A stretch of 24,244 nt of DNA from assembly GCA_021205375.1 (NCBI GenBank), contig JAJPXR010000111.1, positions 3,520 to 27,763 on the forward strand, read 5' to 3'. This document shows positions 1 to 8,145 of this stretch, one piece after another. The stretch is from Clostridiales bacterium. Lineage in GTDB: Bacteria; Bacillota; Clostridia; Oscillospirales; Oscillospiraceae. Positions within the stretch are counted from its first letter, which is position 1. Each line of letters opens with the position of its first letter. The notes beneath the pieces were generated by a model, which saw nothing but the letters and a program-made list of their open reading frames with translations, was not told the DNA's origin and ran no database searches. A program made the translations under genes and the position numbers.

Positions 1-1179
1 AGTTTGACCAGCGTGACCATATCTGACGGTGTTGTTTCCATTGGAGATGATGCATTTAATAATTGTTCTAACTTAGTTACGGTATCTATTTCAGATAGTG
101 TTACTTCTATCGGAAAAGACGCTTTTTATGAATGTTCCAGTTTGACGCAAATTTATATGGGGCGTAATGTTGCGTCTGTCGGCGCTTACGCATTTTATGA
201 GTGCAGTAAGTTGACGGATATTTTTTATGGAGGAACAGAGGCGGATTGGGAATCCATTGACATAGGTGAAATGGATGATACAAATTACCTGCTCACAGCA
301 ACGAAGTATTATGAGTATGATAACTCGGTTTCAGTCTCTGCACCATCAATATCCAGTTTGCAAGGAACCCAAAGCGGGGTAAAGGTCAGTTGGAAAACAG
401 TCTCCGGTGTGACCGGCTATCAGGTTAAATATCGCATTTACCGCAAGTCAAATAGCACTGTAATTTTGGATGTCGAAGGCGCGTCCTCCTCTAGTACAAC
501 TCTCGCTGGATCGGAATCCAGCAAAACTTATTATGTTTGGGTTCGCGCATATAAGACGATAGGGGAAAAGACCTATTACTCCCCTTGGTCCAGTCAAGAG
601 GACATCTACTATAAAAGTTTGGGAACCTGTACCATTTCCAGCCTGGCCAATACCTCTAAGGGTATCACTGTGAAATGGGAAAAGGTTTCTGATGCCCTTG
701 GTTATCGGGTATATCGCAAAACATCAGGAGGCAGCTACAGTAAAATTGCCACCGTTAATAGTACATCTTCTTCCATTAGTTATACGGATACATCTGTCAA
801 AAGCAAAAATGGAACAACTTATAGTTATTATGTTGTTCCATATTATAGCCAAAACGTAGGCGGTTACGAAGCTAAAACCACCGTCCGCCTGACCGGCGTC
901 AGCATTTCCAGCCTGAAAAACGTCAAAACCAAGAAAATGACTGTCAAGTGGGGCAAGAACAGCAAGGCCACCGGCTACCAAATTCAATACTCCACCTCCA
1001 GCAGCTTCTCCAGCTACAAGACCGTCACCGTCACCAGCTACAAAACGGTCAGCAAGACCATTTCCAAGCTGACCAAGGGCAAGAAATACTATGTCCGCGT
1101 CCGGGCCTACAAGACCGTCTCCGGCACCAAGTATTACTCCGCCTGGAGCAGCACTAAGAACGTGAAAATCAGCAAGTGA
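1..1179 (+). CDS. Secreted BspA-type leucine-rich repeat protein with C-terminal fibronectin type III domains (5' partial)
   Basis: The reading frame is open from base 1, so the N-terminus, with any signal peptide, lies outside the window; 392 residues are visible. Residues 1 to about 80 are LRR_5/BspA-like repeats (SIGDDAFNNCSNL, SIGKDAFYECSSL, SVGAYAFYECSKL). Three fibronectin type III-like domains follow at roughly 110-205, 207-298 and 300-392, each with a YYVWVRAYK- or YYVRVRAYK-like strand. Such proteins of gut Clostridia are normally exported and thought to bind host or microbial surfaces; that role is inferred from the family. No LPXTG anchor is visible at the C-terminus. Base composition changes inside the gene: up to about base 870 codons are AT-rich, while the last FnIII domain uses mostly G/C-ending codons like the rest of the window. 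This suggests a mosaic gene or a transferred 5' part. An intrinsic terminator follows. Confidence 0.85.
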   Translation, partial: SLTSVTISDGVVSIGDDAFNNCSNLVTVSISDSVTSIGKDAFYECSSLTQIYMGRNVASVGAYAFYECSKLTDIFYGGTEADWESIDIGEMDDTNYLLTATKYYEYDNSVSVSAPSISSLQGTQSGVKVSWKTVSGVTGYQVKYRIYRKSNSTVILDVEGASSSSTTLAGSESSKTYYVWVRAYKTIGEKTYYSPWSSQEDIYYKSLGTCTISSLANTSKGITVKWEKVSDALGYRVYRKTSGGSYSKIATVNSTSSSISYTDTSVKSKNGTTYSYYVVPYYSQNVGGYEAKTTVRLTGVSISSLKNVKTKKMTVKWGKNSKATGYQIQYSTSSSFSSYKTVTVTSYKTVSKTISKLTKGKKYYVRVRAYKTVSGTKYYSAWSSTKNVKISK

Positions 1180-1211
1180 CCGCCGGCAGCGGAAAACAGC
1201 CAAACCAATCA

Positions 1212-1239
1212 GGCAGGGGCCTCGGCCCCTGCCTTTTTT
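1212..1239 (+). terminator. Intrinsic terminator of the LRR/FnIII gene
   Basis: A near-perfect GC-rich inverted repeat (GGCAGGGGCC / GGCCCCTGCC) is followed directly by six T residues. It lies 33 bp past the stop codon. Confidence 0.92.
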
Positions 1240-1450
1240 GTGCAAATGTCGGAAAAAAGAATCGGCTCTATTCTTGCATTGCTCCCGAAACCGCCCGAAA
1301 AACGCACGCGTCATCTGTGGGCGGCCAGGGGCAGCCCCTACAATTTCGTCAGCAAAGCGCAAGAACATGATAAACGCTGCCGGACGGAGCAGGAGGGACA
1401 TCAAAAGCGCAAAAACGAAAAAAAGCCTCATTTTGCTTGCATTTTCCCTC
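1240..1450. other. Non-coding gap with a possible repeat remnant
   Basis: I see no convincing gene here. A short stretch around 1317-1345, GGGGCAGCCCC next to GGGCGGCC, resembles the GC-rich small repeats common between genes of gut Clostridia, but only one copy is in the window. Short frames in the gap lack ribosome binding sites and recognisable protein character. Confidence 0.4.
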
Positions 1451-1479
1451 TTGGACTGGTAGGATAGTGTTGTTATAGC
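1451..1479 (+). promoter_or_regulatory. Candidate sigma-A promoter for rplI-dnaB-tilS
   Basis: TTGGAC and TATAGC are separated by 17 bp, with an extended -10 TG dinucleotide at 1471-1472. The start point would be about 40 bp before the rplI start codon. It is the best match in the gap after the upstream terminator. Confidence 0.6.
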
Positions 1480-1523
1480 ATCGAAAGCGCCGGGTTCGCC
1501 CCGGCGGGAAAGGAAGAACCCAC

Positions 1524-1967
1524 ATGAAAGTGATTTTACAGCAGGATGTCAGAGGCCAGGGCAAGAAGGGCCAGCTTGTGGAGGTTTCCGACGGCTACGC
1601 CCGGAACTTCCTCCTGCCCCGGAAGCTGGCTGTCACCGCCACGGCGGACAACATCAACACCATGAAGCTCCAGGAGAAGGCCCGCAAGGAGCGGGAGGCC
1701 GCCGAGAAGGAGGCCGCGCTGGAGCTGGCTCACAAGCTCAAGAACAGCACCGTCAAGGTCACCGCCAAGGCGGGCGCAGGCGGCAAGCTGTTCGGCGCCG
1801 TCACCACCAAGGAAATTTCCGCCGCCATCAAGGAGCAGTTGGGCTACGATATCGGTAACAAGAAACTGGTCTGCGAACCCATCAAAGCCTTCGGCACCTA
1901 CGAGGTCAAGTGCAAGCTGGGGTATGAGATCAGCGGCACCATCAACGTGCAGGTGACGGAAGGGTAA
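1524..1967 (+). CDS. rplI: 50S ribosomal protein L9
   Basis: This 147-residue protein matches bacterial L9 in length and layout. The N-terminal globular domain begins MKVILQQDVRGQGKKGQLVEV and carries the conserved DGYARNFLLPR segment. A long charged helix with KEREAAEKEAA character (about residues 50-75) links it to the C-terminal domain, which has the glycine-rich GAGGKLFGAVT motif. L9 binds 23S rRNA at the base of the L1 stalk. The start is fixed by GGAAAGGA a few bases upstream and by the family N-terminus. It is first in an rplI-dnaB-tilS cluster; rplI next to dnaB is the usual Firmicutes order, although gdpP, often just upstream, is replaced here by the LRR gene. Confidence 0.97.
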   Translation: MKVILQQDVRGQGKKGQLVEVSDGYARNFLLPRKLAVTATADNINTMKLQEKARKEREAAEKEAALELAHKLKNSTVKVTAKAGAGGKLFGAVTTKEISAAIKEQLGYDIGNKKLVCEPIKAFGTYEVKCKLGYEISGTINVQVTEG

Positions 1968-1983
1968 TTGAGCCATTCGCTGA

Positions 1984-2269
1984 TAGCTATTAGCTGTTAG
2001 TTTGGATAGTGCTTGCTGTTTGTTCAGCGGCTTTACCCAGCATAGCACAAGTTTTTTACAGAGAACAGCGTTTCGGTAACTGACCACCCCTCTTGCCTCC
2101 GCCGTCAAGCGGCACTTCCGCTGCGCTCCCTGCCCTGAAAGGGGAGGAGGGCCGCCGCCTTTAGGCGGTGGCGGAGGGGTTTCCGCCGGAATCATTGACG
2201 CGACTGATGAAAAGAACAGCCAATCAGACCAACGAGCTAACAGCTAAAAGCTAATAGCTAACAGCTAGC
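1984..2269 (+). repeat. Composite intergenic element, copy A (core plus right arm)
   Basis: This fills the rplI-dnaB gap. The left side is a short heptad stretch (AGCTATT AGCTGTT, 1985-1998). The conserved core starts at 2004 (GGATAGTGCTTG) and includes CCCAGCATAGCACAAG. The right arm starts with ACCACCCCTCTTGCC near 2083 and ends GGAGGGGTTTC near 2182. It holds two hairpin cassettes, one of the AAGCGG/CCGCTT type (loop side GCGGCACTTCCGC) and one GCCGCCGCCTTTAGGCGG. The linker after the arm (CCGGAATCA...GACGCGACTG) is shared with copy B. On the right, five tandem 7-bp units occupy 2235-2269. The left heptads are the reverse complement of the right ones, so the copy has inverted ends. Confidence 0.85.
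2235..2269. repeat. Tandem heptad array, five AGCTAAC-type units
   Basis: The units are AGCTAAC, AGCTAAA, AGCTAAT, AGCTAAC and AGCTAGC, contiguous with an exact 7-bp period. The array ends 17 bp before the dnaB start, just upstream of its ribosome binding site. Confidence 0.95.
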
Positions 2270-2286
2270 CAAAGGGGGGAACGACT

Positions 2287-3642
2287 ATGCCGGACGAAGA
2301 ACTGTTGAGCCGCCAAATGCCCCACTCGCTGGAGGCGGAGCAATCGGTGCTGGGCAGTATGCTCATCGACAGCCGCTGCATCCCCGACGTCATCGAGGCG
2401 TTGGAGGCAGGCGACTTCTATATGCAGCAGAACCGGGACATCTACGAGGCCATTTACTCCATGTTCGTCCTCTCCCAGCCCATCGACGCCGTCACGGTGC
2501 TGAACCGGATGCGGGAGAACGGCACCTATGACGAAAACAACACCCGTGGTTACGTGCTGCAAATCGTTGACGTGACCCCCACCGCCGCCAACGTGATGGA
2601 GTACGTGGCCATCGTCAAGGACCGCTCGCTGCTGCGGCAGATCGCCCAGACCGCTGGGGACATCACCGGCATGATCCAGCGCAGCGAGGGCAGCGGCCAG
2701 GACATTCTGGAGGCGGCGGAGCAGCGCATCTACGCCATCCGCCAGGGTCGGGGCAGCCGGGGGCTGCTCCACATCTCCGCGGTCATGCAGGACGTGTACG
2801 CCCGGCTGGAGGAGCTGTCCGCCAGCGAACAGGCGGTGCCGGGTATCTCCACCGGCCTCACCGCCCTGGACAAGGCCATCTCCGGCCTGAACAACTCCGA
2901 CCTGATTTTGCTGGCCGCCCGTCCGGGCATGGGCAAGACCTCCCTGGCGTTGAACATCCTGCTCCACGCGGGCAAGCACTGCGGCAAGTCGGTGGTGTTT
3001 TTCTCCCTGGAGATGAGCCGGGAGCAGCTCGCCATGCGGCTGCTGTCCAACGAATCCTTTATCGACAACAAAAAACTCACCACCGGTCAGTTGGACCCGG
3101 AGGACTGGGGCAACATCGCCCTGGCCAGCGCCGCCCTGAACAAGACCACCATTTTACTGGACGACAACCCCTCCCTGACGGTGGCGGACATGCTGGCCAA
3201 GTGCCGCCGGGTGGACAACCTGGGCCTGGTCTGCATCGACTACCTCCAGCTCATGCAGTCCGCCGGCGGGCGGACCTATTCCGGGGAAAACCGCCAGCAG
3301 GTGGTCTCCGACATCTCCCGGAGCCTGAAAATCATGGCAAAAGAGCTGAACGTGCCCATCCTCTGCCTGAGCCAGCTCTCCCGTGCCAACGAGAGCCGCC
3401 AGGACAAGCGCCCCCTGCTCTCCGACTTGCGGGAGTCCGGCGCCATCGAGCAGGACGCGGACATCGTTCTGTTCATCTATCGGGACGACTATTATAATGA
3501 GGACAGCGAGGCCCACAACCAGGCTGAATTAATTATCGCCAAAAACCGCCACGGCGAGACCGGCAAGGTCTACCTCCAGTGGCTGCCGGAGTACACCACC
3601 TTCTCCAACCTGGAGACCCAGCGGGAGGAGCCGCCGTGGTGA
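2287..3642 (+). CDS. dnaB: Replicative DNA helicase DnaB
   Basis: This 451-residue protein is the hexameric 5'-3' helicase that unwinds DNA at the replication fork. The N-terminal DnaB domain (about residues 10-110) includes PHSLEAEQSVLGSML. The RecA-like C-terminal domain has Walker A ARPGMGKT at 211-218, the FFSLEMSREQLAMR segment, Walker B CIDYLQLM with Asp318, and SQLSRANE...RPLLSDLRESGAIEQDAD, which is diagnostic of DnaB. Length is normal for the family and no intein is present. AAAGGGGGGAA lies 7-8 bp before the ATG. The stop codon overlaps the tilS start, so the two are probably cotranscribed and translationally coupled. Confidence 0.98.
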   Translation: MPDEELLSRQMPHSLEAEQSVLGSMLIDSRCIPDVIEALEAGDFYMQQNRDIYEAIYSMFVLSQPIDAVTVLNRMRENGTYDENNTRGYVLQIVDVTPTAANVMEYVAIVKDRSLLRQIAQTAGDITGMIQRSEGSGQDILEAAEQRIYAIRQGRGSRGLLHISAVMQDVYARLEELSASEQAVPGISTGLTALDKAISGLNNSDLILLAARPGMGKTSLALNILLHAGKHCGKSVVFFSLEMSREQLAMRLLSNESFIDNKKLTTGQLDPEDWGNIALASAALNKTTILLDDNPSLTVADMLAKCRRVDNLGLVCIDYLQLMQSAGGRTYSGENRQQVVSDISRSLKIMAKELNVPILCLSQLSRANESRQDKRPLLSDLRESGAIEQDADIVLFIYRDDYYNEDSEAHNQAELIIAKNRHGETGKVYLQWLPEYTTFSNLETQREEPPW

Positions 3643-4973
3643 CGGAATCCGTCCGCGCCTTGATGCGGGAACACCAGATGTTAGAGCCGGGGGAACCGGT
3701 GTTGGTAGCCGTCTCCGGCGGCGGGGACTCCATGTGTCTGCTCCACCTGCTTTGGCGGGAGGGGTACGCGATCCAGGCCGCCACCTACGACCACGGCATC
3801 CGGCCCCAGTCGGCCCAGGACGCCGCCTTTGTGGAAAACTGGTGCCGGGAGCGTGACATCCCCTGTCATGTGGGACGGGGAGACGTGCCCCGCCGGGCGA
3901 AGGAACAGGGCCTGGGGCTGGAGGAGTCCGCCCGCGCTCTGCGCTACGCCTTTTTGCGGGACACCGCCCAAAAAGTGGGCGCGGGAAAAATCGCCACCGC
4001 CCACAACGCCGACGACAACGCCGAGACCCTGCTGCTGCACCTGCTGCGGGGCAGCGGCCTGAACGGGCTGGGGGGCATCCCCCCGGTTCGGGGGGACCTC
4101 ATCCGGCCCCTGCTGACCACCAGCCGGGCGGAGATCGACGCCTATCTGGCCCGTTGGGACATCCCCCATGTGGAGGACGCCACCAACGCCGACACCACCT
4201 ACCGCCGGAACTACCTGCGCCACCAAGTCCTCCCCCTGCTGAAAGCCCAGAATCCCAACCTGCTGGAAGGGCTGAACCGCACCATGCGGGGCCTCCGGCA
4301 GGACAGCGATTATCTGGAAGGGCAGGCGGCGGCGCTGGCGGAGAACGCAGTTCCCACGGAAGGCGGACTGTCTTACCCCGCCGGGGAACTGGCCGGGCTG
4401 CACCCGGCCCTTGCCAATCGGGTGGTGCAGCGCCTGACGGCGCGACTGGATCCTAACGTGGTGCTCACCGCCGCCCAGCGGGAGGCGGTGCTATCCCTAT
4501 GCAAAAGCGACGACCCCAGTGGGCGGTATTCCCTCCCCGGTGGGCTGGTCGCCCGGCGGATGTATGACCGGCTGTTGCTGGAACAAAATGAACCGGAAGA
4601 ACCGTTTCAGCCCGTCCCCCTGTCGCCGGGGAATTTTGTCATCATTGGAAACCGCTGGCTGGAGTGCCAGTGGGCGACCTGTCCCGAAGGCAAGTTCAAC
4701 CAGCCCGACGAGTTTTACCTCGTCCCCTGTCCGGGGCTGATGCTCCGCCCCCGGCGCACCGGGGACGCCATCGCTCTGCCCGCCAGAGACCGCAAAACGG
4801 TGAAAAAGCTGCTCATCGACAGCAAGATACCCCGCGCAGTCCGGAACCAGATCGCCGTCTTTGACGTGGGCGGTCAGGTGGCGGCGCTGGACGGCTTCGG
4901 GGCGGACCGGGCGTTTTTGCCCAAGCCGGGGGAGCGGTGCTGGAAGATTTCGGCTTTGGTCCTGCCGGAATGA
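3639..4973 (+). CDS. tilS: tRNA(Ile)-lysidine synthase
   Basis: TilS uses ATP to attach lysine to C34 of the CAU-anticodon tRNA-Ile, so that it reads AUA. The PP-loop SGGGDS lies at residues 26-31 of the 444-residue product; DHGIRPQSAQDAAFV, HNADDNAETLLLHLLRGSGL and RRNYLRHQVLPLL are typical N-terminal domain motifs. The C-terminal part (about 350-440, with LRPRRTGDAIALP and KKLLIDSKIPRAVRNQIAVF) is the TilS C domain. I chose GTG at 3639 because it overlaps the dnaB stop by 4 bp (GTGA) and has GGGAGGAG 8 bp upstream; GTG at 3636 is an alternative. An in-frame ATG at 3579 lies inside dnaB and would add residues unlike the family. The dnaB-tilS coupling is less usual than tilS-hpt-ftsH, which continues downstream. 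Confidence 0.95.
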   Translation: MTESVRALMREHQMLEPGEPVLVAVSGGGDSMCLLHLLWREGYAIQAATYDHGIRPQSAQDAAFVENWCRERDIPCHVGRGDVPRRAKEQGLGLEESARALRYAFLRDTAQKVGAGKIATAHNADDNAETLLLHLLRGSGLNGLGGIPPVRGDLIRPLLTTSRAEIDAYLARWDIPHVEDATNADTTYRRNYLRHQVLPLLKAQNPNLLEGLNRTMRGLRQDSDYLEGQAAALAENAVPTEGGLSYPAGELAGLHPALANRVVQRLTARLDPNVVLTAAQREAVLSLCKSDDPSGRYSLPGGLVARRMYDRLLLEQNEPEEPFQPVPLSPGNFVIIGNRWLECQWATCPEGKFNQPDEFYLVPCPGLMLRPRRTGDAIALPARDRKTVKKLLIDSKIPRAVRNQIAVFDVGGQVAALDGFGADRAFLPKPGERCWKISALVLPE

Positions 4974-4983
4974 GAAAGAATTA

Positions 4984-5011
4984 GCAAATTGCAATTTGCA
5001 ATTTGCAATTT
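4984..5011. repeat. Tandem heptad array, four GCAATTT-type units
   Basis: GCAAATT followed by three exact GCAATTT units with a 7-bp period, beginning 10 bp after the tilS stop codon. Confidence 0.95.
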
Positions 5012-5245
5012 GCCTTTGCTGTTTCGTCAGCGCTTTTGCCCGACATAGTACAAGTTTGCTACGGAGAATAACCGCTCCGCAACCGACCACCCCTCTTGCC
5101 TCCCCTGAAAGGGGAGGGGGACCATGCGAAGCATGGTGGAGGGGTTTCCCGGAATCACCGACACGACTGTTACAAAGAAATAGCCAAAAACCAATCATTG
5201 CACATTAAAACCCACCCACCTACAAACCAGAAGTACCTAACGAAC

Positions 5246-5273
5246 AGCTAATAGCCAACAGCTAACAGCTCAC
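5246..5273. repeat. Tandem heptad array, four AGCTAAC-type units
   Basis: The units are AGCTAAT, AGCCAAC, AGCTAAC and AGCTCAC; degenerate copies continue to about 5287. The array ends shortly before the hpt ribosome binding site. Confidence 0.9.
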
Positions 5274-5311
5274 ACGCCAACAGCTCATACACAGAGAGAG
5301 GAGTTTTACTC

Positions 5312-5863
5312 ATGGGAATGGCAAACGACATCGAATCCGTCCTGTACAGCGAGGAACAGCTCAAGGCGCGGGTCGCCAAAATGGGCGCGGACATCACCAG
5401 AGACTACCAGGGCAAGGACAAAATCCTGCTGGTCAGCGTGCTGCGGGGGTCCTACATCTTCATGGCCGACCTGAGTCGGGCCATCGACCTGCCCTGCCTG
5501 GTGGACTTTATGGTGGTGTCCTCCTACGGGTCCGACACCAAGTCCAGCGGCCAGGTGGAAATCAAGAAGGACATCTCCATGAACCTGGAGGGATACCACG
5601 TCATCATCGTGGAGGACATTCTGGACTCCGGCAACACCCTCTATTACCTGATGAAAATTTTGAAGCTGCGCAAGGCGGCCTCCATCCGCATCTGCACCCT
5701 GATGGACAAACCGGAGCGCCGGGCGAAGCCCATCAAGGCGGACTATGTGGGCTTTGAGATTCCCGACGCCTTCGTGGTGGGCTACGGCCTGGACTACGAC
5801 CAGCGCTACCGCAACCTGCCCTATGTGGGCATTTTGAAGCCGGAGGTCTACGGCGGAAAATGA
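5312..5863 (+). CDS. hpt: Hypoxanthine phosphoribosyltransferase
   Basis: This purine-salvage enzyme joins hypoxanthine or guanine to PRPP, giving IMP or GMP. The 183-residue protein has the family length. It shows LLVSVLRGSYIFMADL (residues 39-54), the SSYGSDTKSSGQVEI flexible loop (70-84), and the PRPP-binding motif VIIVEDILDSGNTL at about 97-110 with acidic pair E101-D102. The ending with DYVGFEIPDAFVVGYGLDYD is the conserved purine-binding region. GAGAGAGGAG precedes the ATG; a second ATG two codons later is possible. Its place between tilS and ftsH is the conserved Firmicutes order, but it is isolated here on both sides by large repeat-filled gaps. Confidence 0.97.
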   Translation: MGMANDIESVLYSEEQLKARVAKMGADITRDYQGKDKILLVSVLRGSYIFMADLSRAIDLPCLVDFMVVSSYGSDTKSSGQVEIKKDISMNLEGYHVIIVEDILDSGNTLYYLMKILKLRKAASIRICTLMDKPERRAKPIKADYVGFEIPDAFVVGYGLDYDQRYRNLPYVGILKPEVYGGK

Positions 5864-5867
5864 GCTT

Positions 5868-6238
5868 TTAGCCGTTAGCTGTTAGCTGTTAGTAAGCGGG
5901 TTTGCAACCGCAGTCGTTCTGTGGGAGTATTGCAGAAAACAGAAACACTGATAACCCCTCCGCCACCGCCTGCGGCGGCGGCCCTCCTCCCTCGTCGGCG
6001 TGGACTTCATATCCCTCGCCCCGCCGCGAGCGGCAGGTCTCGTCCATTCCGTCGCGCCTCCTCTCCCAACCGAACCCGCTTCGCTGGGCTTCGGTTGGGT
6101 GCCCCTGTGGGAGGCAAGGGGGGCGGTTACCTAACGGAGTTCTCTGTGGAAAATTTGCACTGTGCTGAGCAATAACGCTGACGAAACAGCAAGCGCTATC
6201 TTGGCTAATGGCTAATAGCCAACAGCTAACAGCTAATC
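5868..6238 (-). repeat. Composite intergenic element, copy C (inverted, with extra hairpin insert)
   Basis: This fills the hpt-ftsH gap. Left heptads TTAGCCG TTAGCTG TTAGCTG (5868-5888) begin 4 bp after the hpt stop; right heptads occupy 6204-6238. Read on the minus strand, the core starts GATAGCGCTTGCTGTTTCGT and continues to a GCCTCCC arm, so the copy is inverted relative to A and B. The arm ends near 5951 as ACCCCTCC on the plus strand and holds a GCCACCGCCTGCGGCGGCGG cassette. About 100 bp of additional sequence lies inside the arm, including a 10-bp hairpin (CCCAACCGAA 6065-6074 / TTCGGTTGGG 6090-6099). Confidence 0.8.
6204..6238. repeat. Tandem heptad array, five units
   Basis: The units are GGCTAAT, GGCTAAT, AGCCAAC, AGCTAAC and AGCTAAT, contiguous at exactly 7 bp, ending 1 bp inside the inverted repeat that precedes ftsH. 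Confidence 0.93.
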
Positions 6239-6258
6239 CCCCCGCTCCTGCGGGGGAT
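6237..6258 (+). promoter_or_regulatory. Perfect 9-bp hairpin upstream of ftsH
   Basis: ATCCCCCGC (6237-6245) and GCGGGGGAT (6250-6258) form a stem with a TCCT loop, 3 bp before the AAGGA of ftsH. There is no T tract, so it is not an ordinary terminator. It could stabilise the ftsH mRNA end or affect translation; no function can be assigned from sequence. Confidence 0.5.
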
Positions 6259-6275
6259 GATAAGGATGTGAGCAT

Positions 6276-8132
6276 TTGAAACGAAACCATAGCAGAGACA
6301 TGATGATCTATCTGGTCGGCATCCTGGTGCTGCTCTTTGCCGTCCGCTCCTTCCAGAGCGGCAGCACCGCCGTCTCCGTGGCCTACAGCGAGATGGTGCA
6401 ACTCTTCCAGGAGGAGCAGGTCACCTCCTTCGTGGTGAAGGACAACACCGTCACCATGGAGCTGAACACCGAGTACGAGGGCAGCACCGAAGTCACCTGC
6501 GACATCACCAGCCCGGAGATCTTCTACGCCGACATGAACGAACTGGTGCAGGAGCAGGAAGAGGCCGGCATCATCACCGGCTACCACTACGACAAAGACA
6601 CCGAAACCACCTGGCTCCAGACGTTGGGGACGGCGCTGCTGTCCACCCTGCCGGTGCTGCTGGTGCTGTACATCTTTATGATGCGGCAGAACGGCGGCGG
6701 CGGGGCCGGGGGCCTGAGCAACTTCGGAAAGGCCCGCACCGTCAACGCGGGAGACATGAAGCACAAGGTCACCTTCCGGGACGTGGCCGGCGCCCAGGAG
6801 GAAAAGGCTGAACTGATGGAGGTGGTGGACTTCCTGAAGGACCCCGCCAAGTACACCGCGCTGGGCGCACGCATCCCCAAGGGCATCATCCTCGTCGGCC
6901 CGCCGGGCACCGGCAAAACGCTGCTGGCCAAGGCCGTAGCGGGAGAGGCCGATGTGCCGTTTTTGTCCATCTCCGGCTCCGACTTTGTGGAGATGTACGT
7001 GGGCGTGGGCGCCAGCCGCGTCCGGGACCTCTTTGAACAGGCCAAGAGCAACGCCCCCTCCATCGTCTTTATCGACGAGATCGACGCGGTGGGCCGTCAG
7101 CGCGGCACTGGCGTCGGCGGCGGTCACGACGAGCGGGAGCAGACCCTGAACCAGCTCCTTGTGGAGATGGACGGCTTCGAGGGCAACTCCGGCGTCATCG
7201 TCATGGCGGCGACGAACCGGGTGGACATTCTGGACCCCGCCCTGCTGCGCCCCGGCCGGTTTGACCGGCAAATCTACGTGGGTCTCCCCGACATCCAGGG
7301 CCGGGAGGAAATTCTGCGGGTCCACTCCCGCACCAAGCCCCTGGCCGACGACGTGGTCCTCCGGGACCTGGCAAAGGCCACCGGCGGCTTCACCGGCGCG
7401 GACCTGGAGAACCTGATGAACGAGGGCGCGCTGGTGGCAGCACGGGAGAACCGGCCTTACATCAACATGCAGGATTTGGAAAGCTCCATCATCAAGGTCA
7501 TCGCCGGGCCGGAGAAAAAGAGCCAGGTGGTCACGCCCTACGCCCGGAAGCTCACCGCCTACCACGAGGCGGGCCACGCCGTGGCGATGGCGCTGCTGCC
7601 CACCCACGACCCGGTGCATCAAATCACCATCGTTCCCCGCGGACAGGCGGGCGGCATGACCGTCTCTCTGCCCCAGGAGGACAAATCCTTCCAAAGCCGT
7701 ACCGAGCTGTACGAGGACATCGTGGCCCTGCTGGGAGGCCGGGTGGCCGAGGAGCTGGTGCTGCACGACATCTCCTCCGGCGCGTCCAACGACCTGGAGC
7801 GGGCCACCTCCATCGCCCACAGCATGGTGGCCCGGCTGGGCATGAGCGACAAGCTGGGTGCGGTGGTCTACGACAACCAGAAGGGCGAGGTCTTTATTGG
7901 CCGCTCCATGGCCGAGGCCAAGCCCTACTCCGAGAAGGTGGCCGCCGACATCGACGCCGAGGTCAAGGCCCTCATCGACCGGGCCTACGCCCACTGTACC
8001 CGCCTGCTGCAAAGCCGCCGGGAGCAGTTGGAGGAGGTGGCCCAGTACCTGCTGGAGCATGAGACCATGTCCGCTGAGGACTTCGCCGCGGTGATGGCCC
8101 CCAAGGGAGAGTTGACCGGCGGGGAAGCGTGA
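6276..8132 (+). CDS. ftsH: ATP-dependent zinc metalloprotease FtsH
   Basis: This is a membrane-anchored AAA+ protease that degrades misfolded membrane and regulatory proteins. The 618 residues show a first transmembrane helix at about 9-26, an extracytoplasmic domain, a second helix at about 118-134, and a Gly-rich linker. The AAA module has Walker A GPPGTGKT (208-215), Walker B FIDEID (265-270) and the second region of homology with ATNRVDILDPALLRPGRFDR. The zinc protease motif HEAGH is at 430-434. Length is normal for the family. The proposed start is TTG, with AAGGA 9 bp upstream; ATG codons at residues 9 and 10 are alternatives that would remove the short basic cytoplasmic N-terminus. It is followed 13 bp later by a small membrane protein gene. 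Confidence 0.97.
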   Translation: MKRNHSRDMMIYLVGILVLLFAVRSFQSGSTAVSVAYSEMVQLFQEEQVTSFVVKDNTVTMELNTEYEGSTEVTCDITSPEIFYADMNELVQEQEEAGIITGYHYDKDTETTWLQTLGTALLSTLPVLLVLYIFMMRQNGGGGAGGLSNFGKARTVNAGDMKHKVTFRDVAGAQEEKAELMEVVDFLKDPAKYTALGARIPKGIILVGPPGTGKTLLAKAVAGEADVPFLSISGSDFVEMYVGVGASRVRDLFEQAKSNAPSIVFIDEIDAVGRQRGTGVGGGHDEREQTLNQLLVEMDGFEGNSGVIVMAATNRVDILDPALLRPGRFDRQIYVGLPDIQGREEILRVHSRTKPLADDVVLRDLAKATGGFTGADLENLMNEGALVAARENRPYINMQDLESSIIKVIAGPEKKSQVVTPYARKLTAYHEAGHAVAMALLPTHDPVHQITIVPRGQAGGMTVSLPQEDKSFQSRTELYEDIVALLGGRVAEELVLHDISSGASNDLERATSIAHSMVARLGMSDKLGAVVYDNQKGEVFIGRSMAEAKPYSEKVAADIDAEVKALIDRAYAHCTRLLQSRREQLEEVAQYLLEHETMSAEDFAAVMAPKGELTGGEA

Positions 8133-8145
8133 GAGGCGGGGCGCA

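Larger units (their letters stand above)
4984..5273 (+). repeat. Composite intergenic element, copy B (core plus right arm)
   Basis: This fills most of the tilS-hpt gap. The left heptads (4984-5011) start 10 bp after the tilS stop. The core (about 5012-5090) aligns with copy A through TTGCTGTTTCGTCAGCG and CATAGTACAAGTTT. The right arm begins ACCACCCCTCTTGCCTCCC, contains the small hairpin CTCCCCTGAAAGGGGAG and the cassette ACCATGCGAAGCATGGT, and ends GGAGGGGTTTC at 5148. The linker CGGAATCACCGACACGACTG matches copy A. After an unremarkable stretch (5190-5245), AGCTAAC-type heptads occupy 5246-5273. The two heptad arrays belong to different sequence classes. Confidence 0.85.

Noticed and set aside
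5889..8060. A 723-codon open frame antisense to ftsH
   Set aside because: It is the mirror frame of a GC-rich gene with strongly biased codons. Its translation is Gly/His/Val/Leu-rich and matches no family, while FtsH motifs on the other strand are complete.
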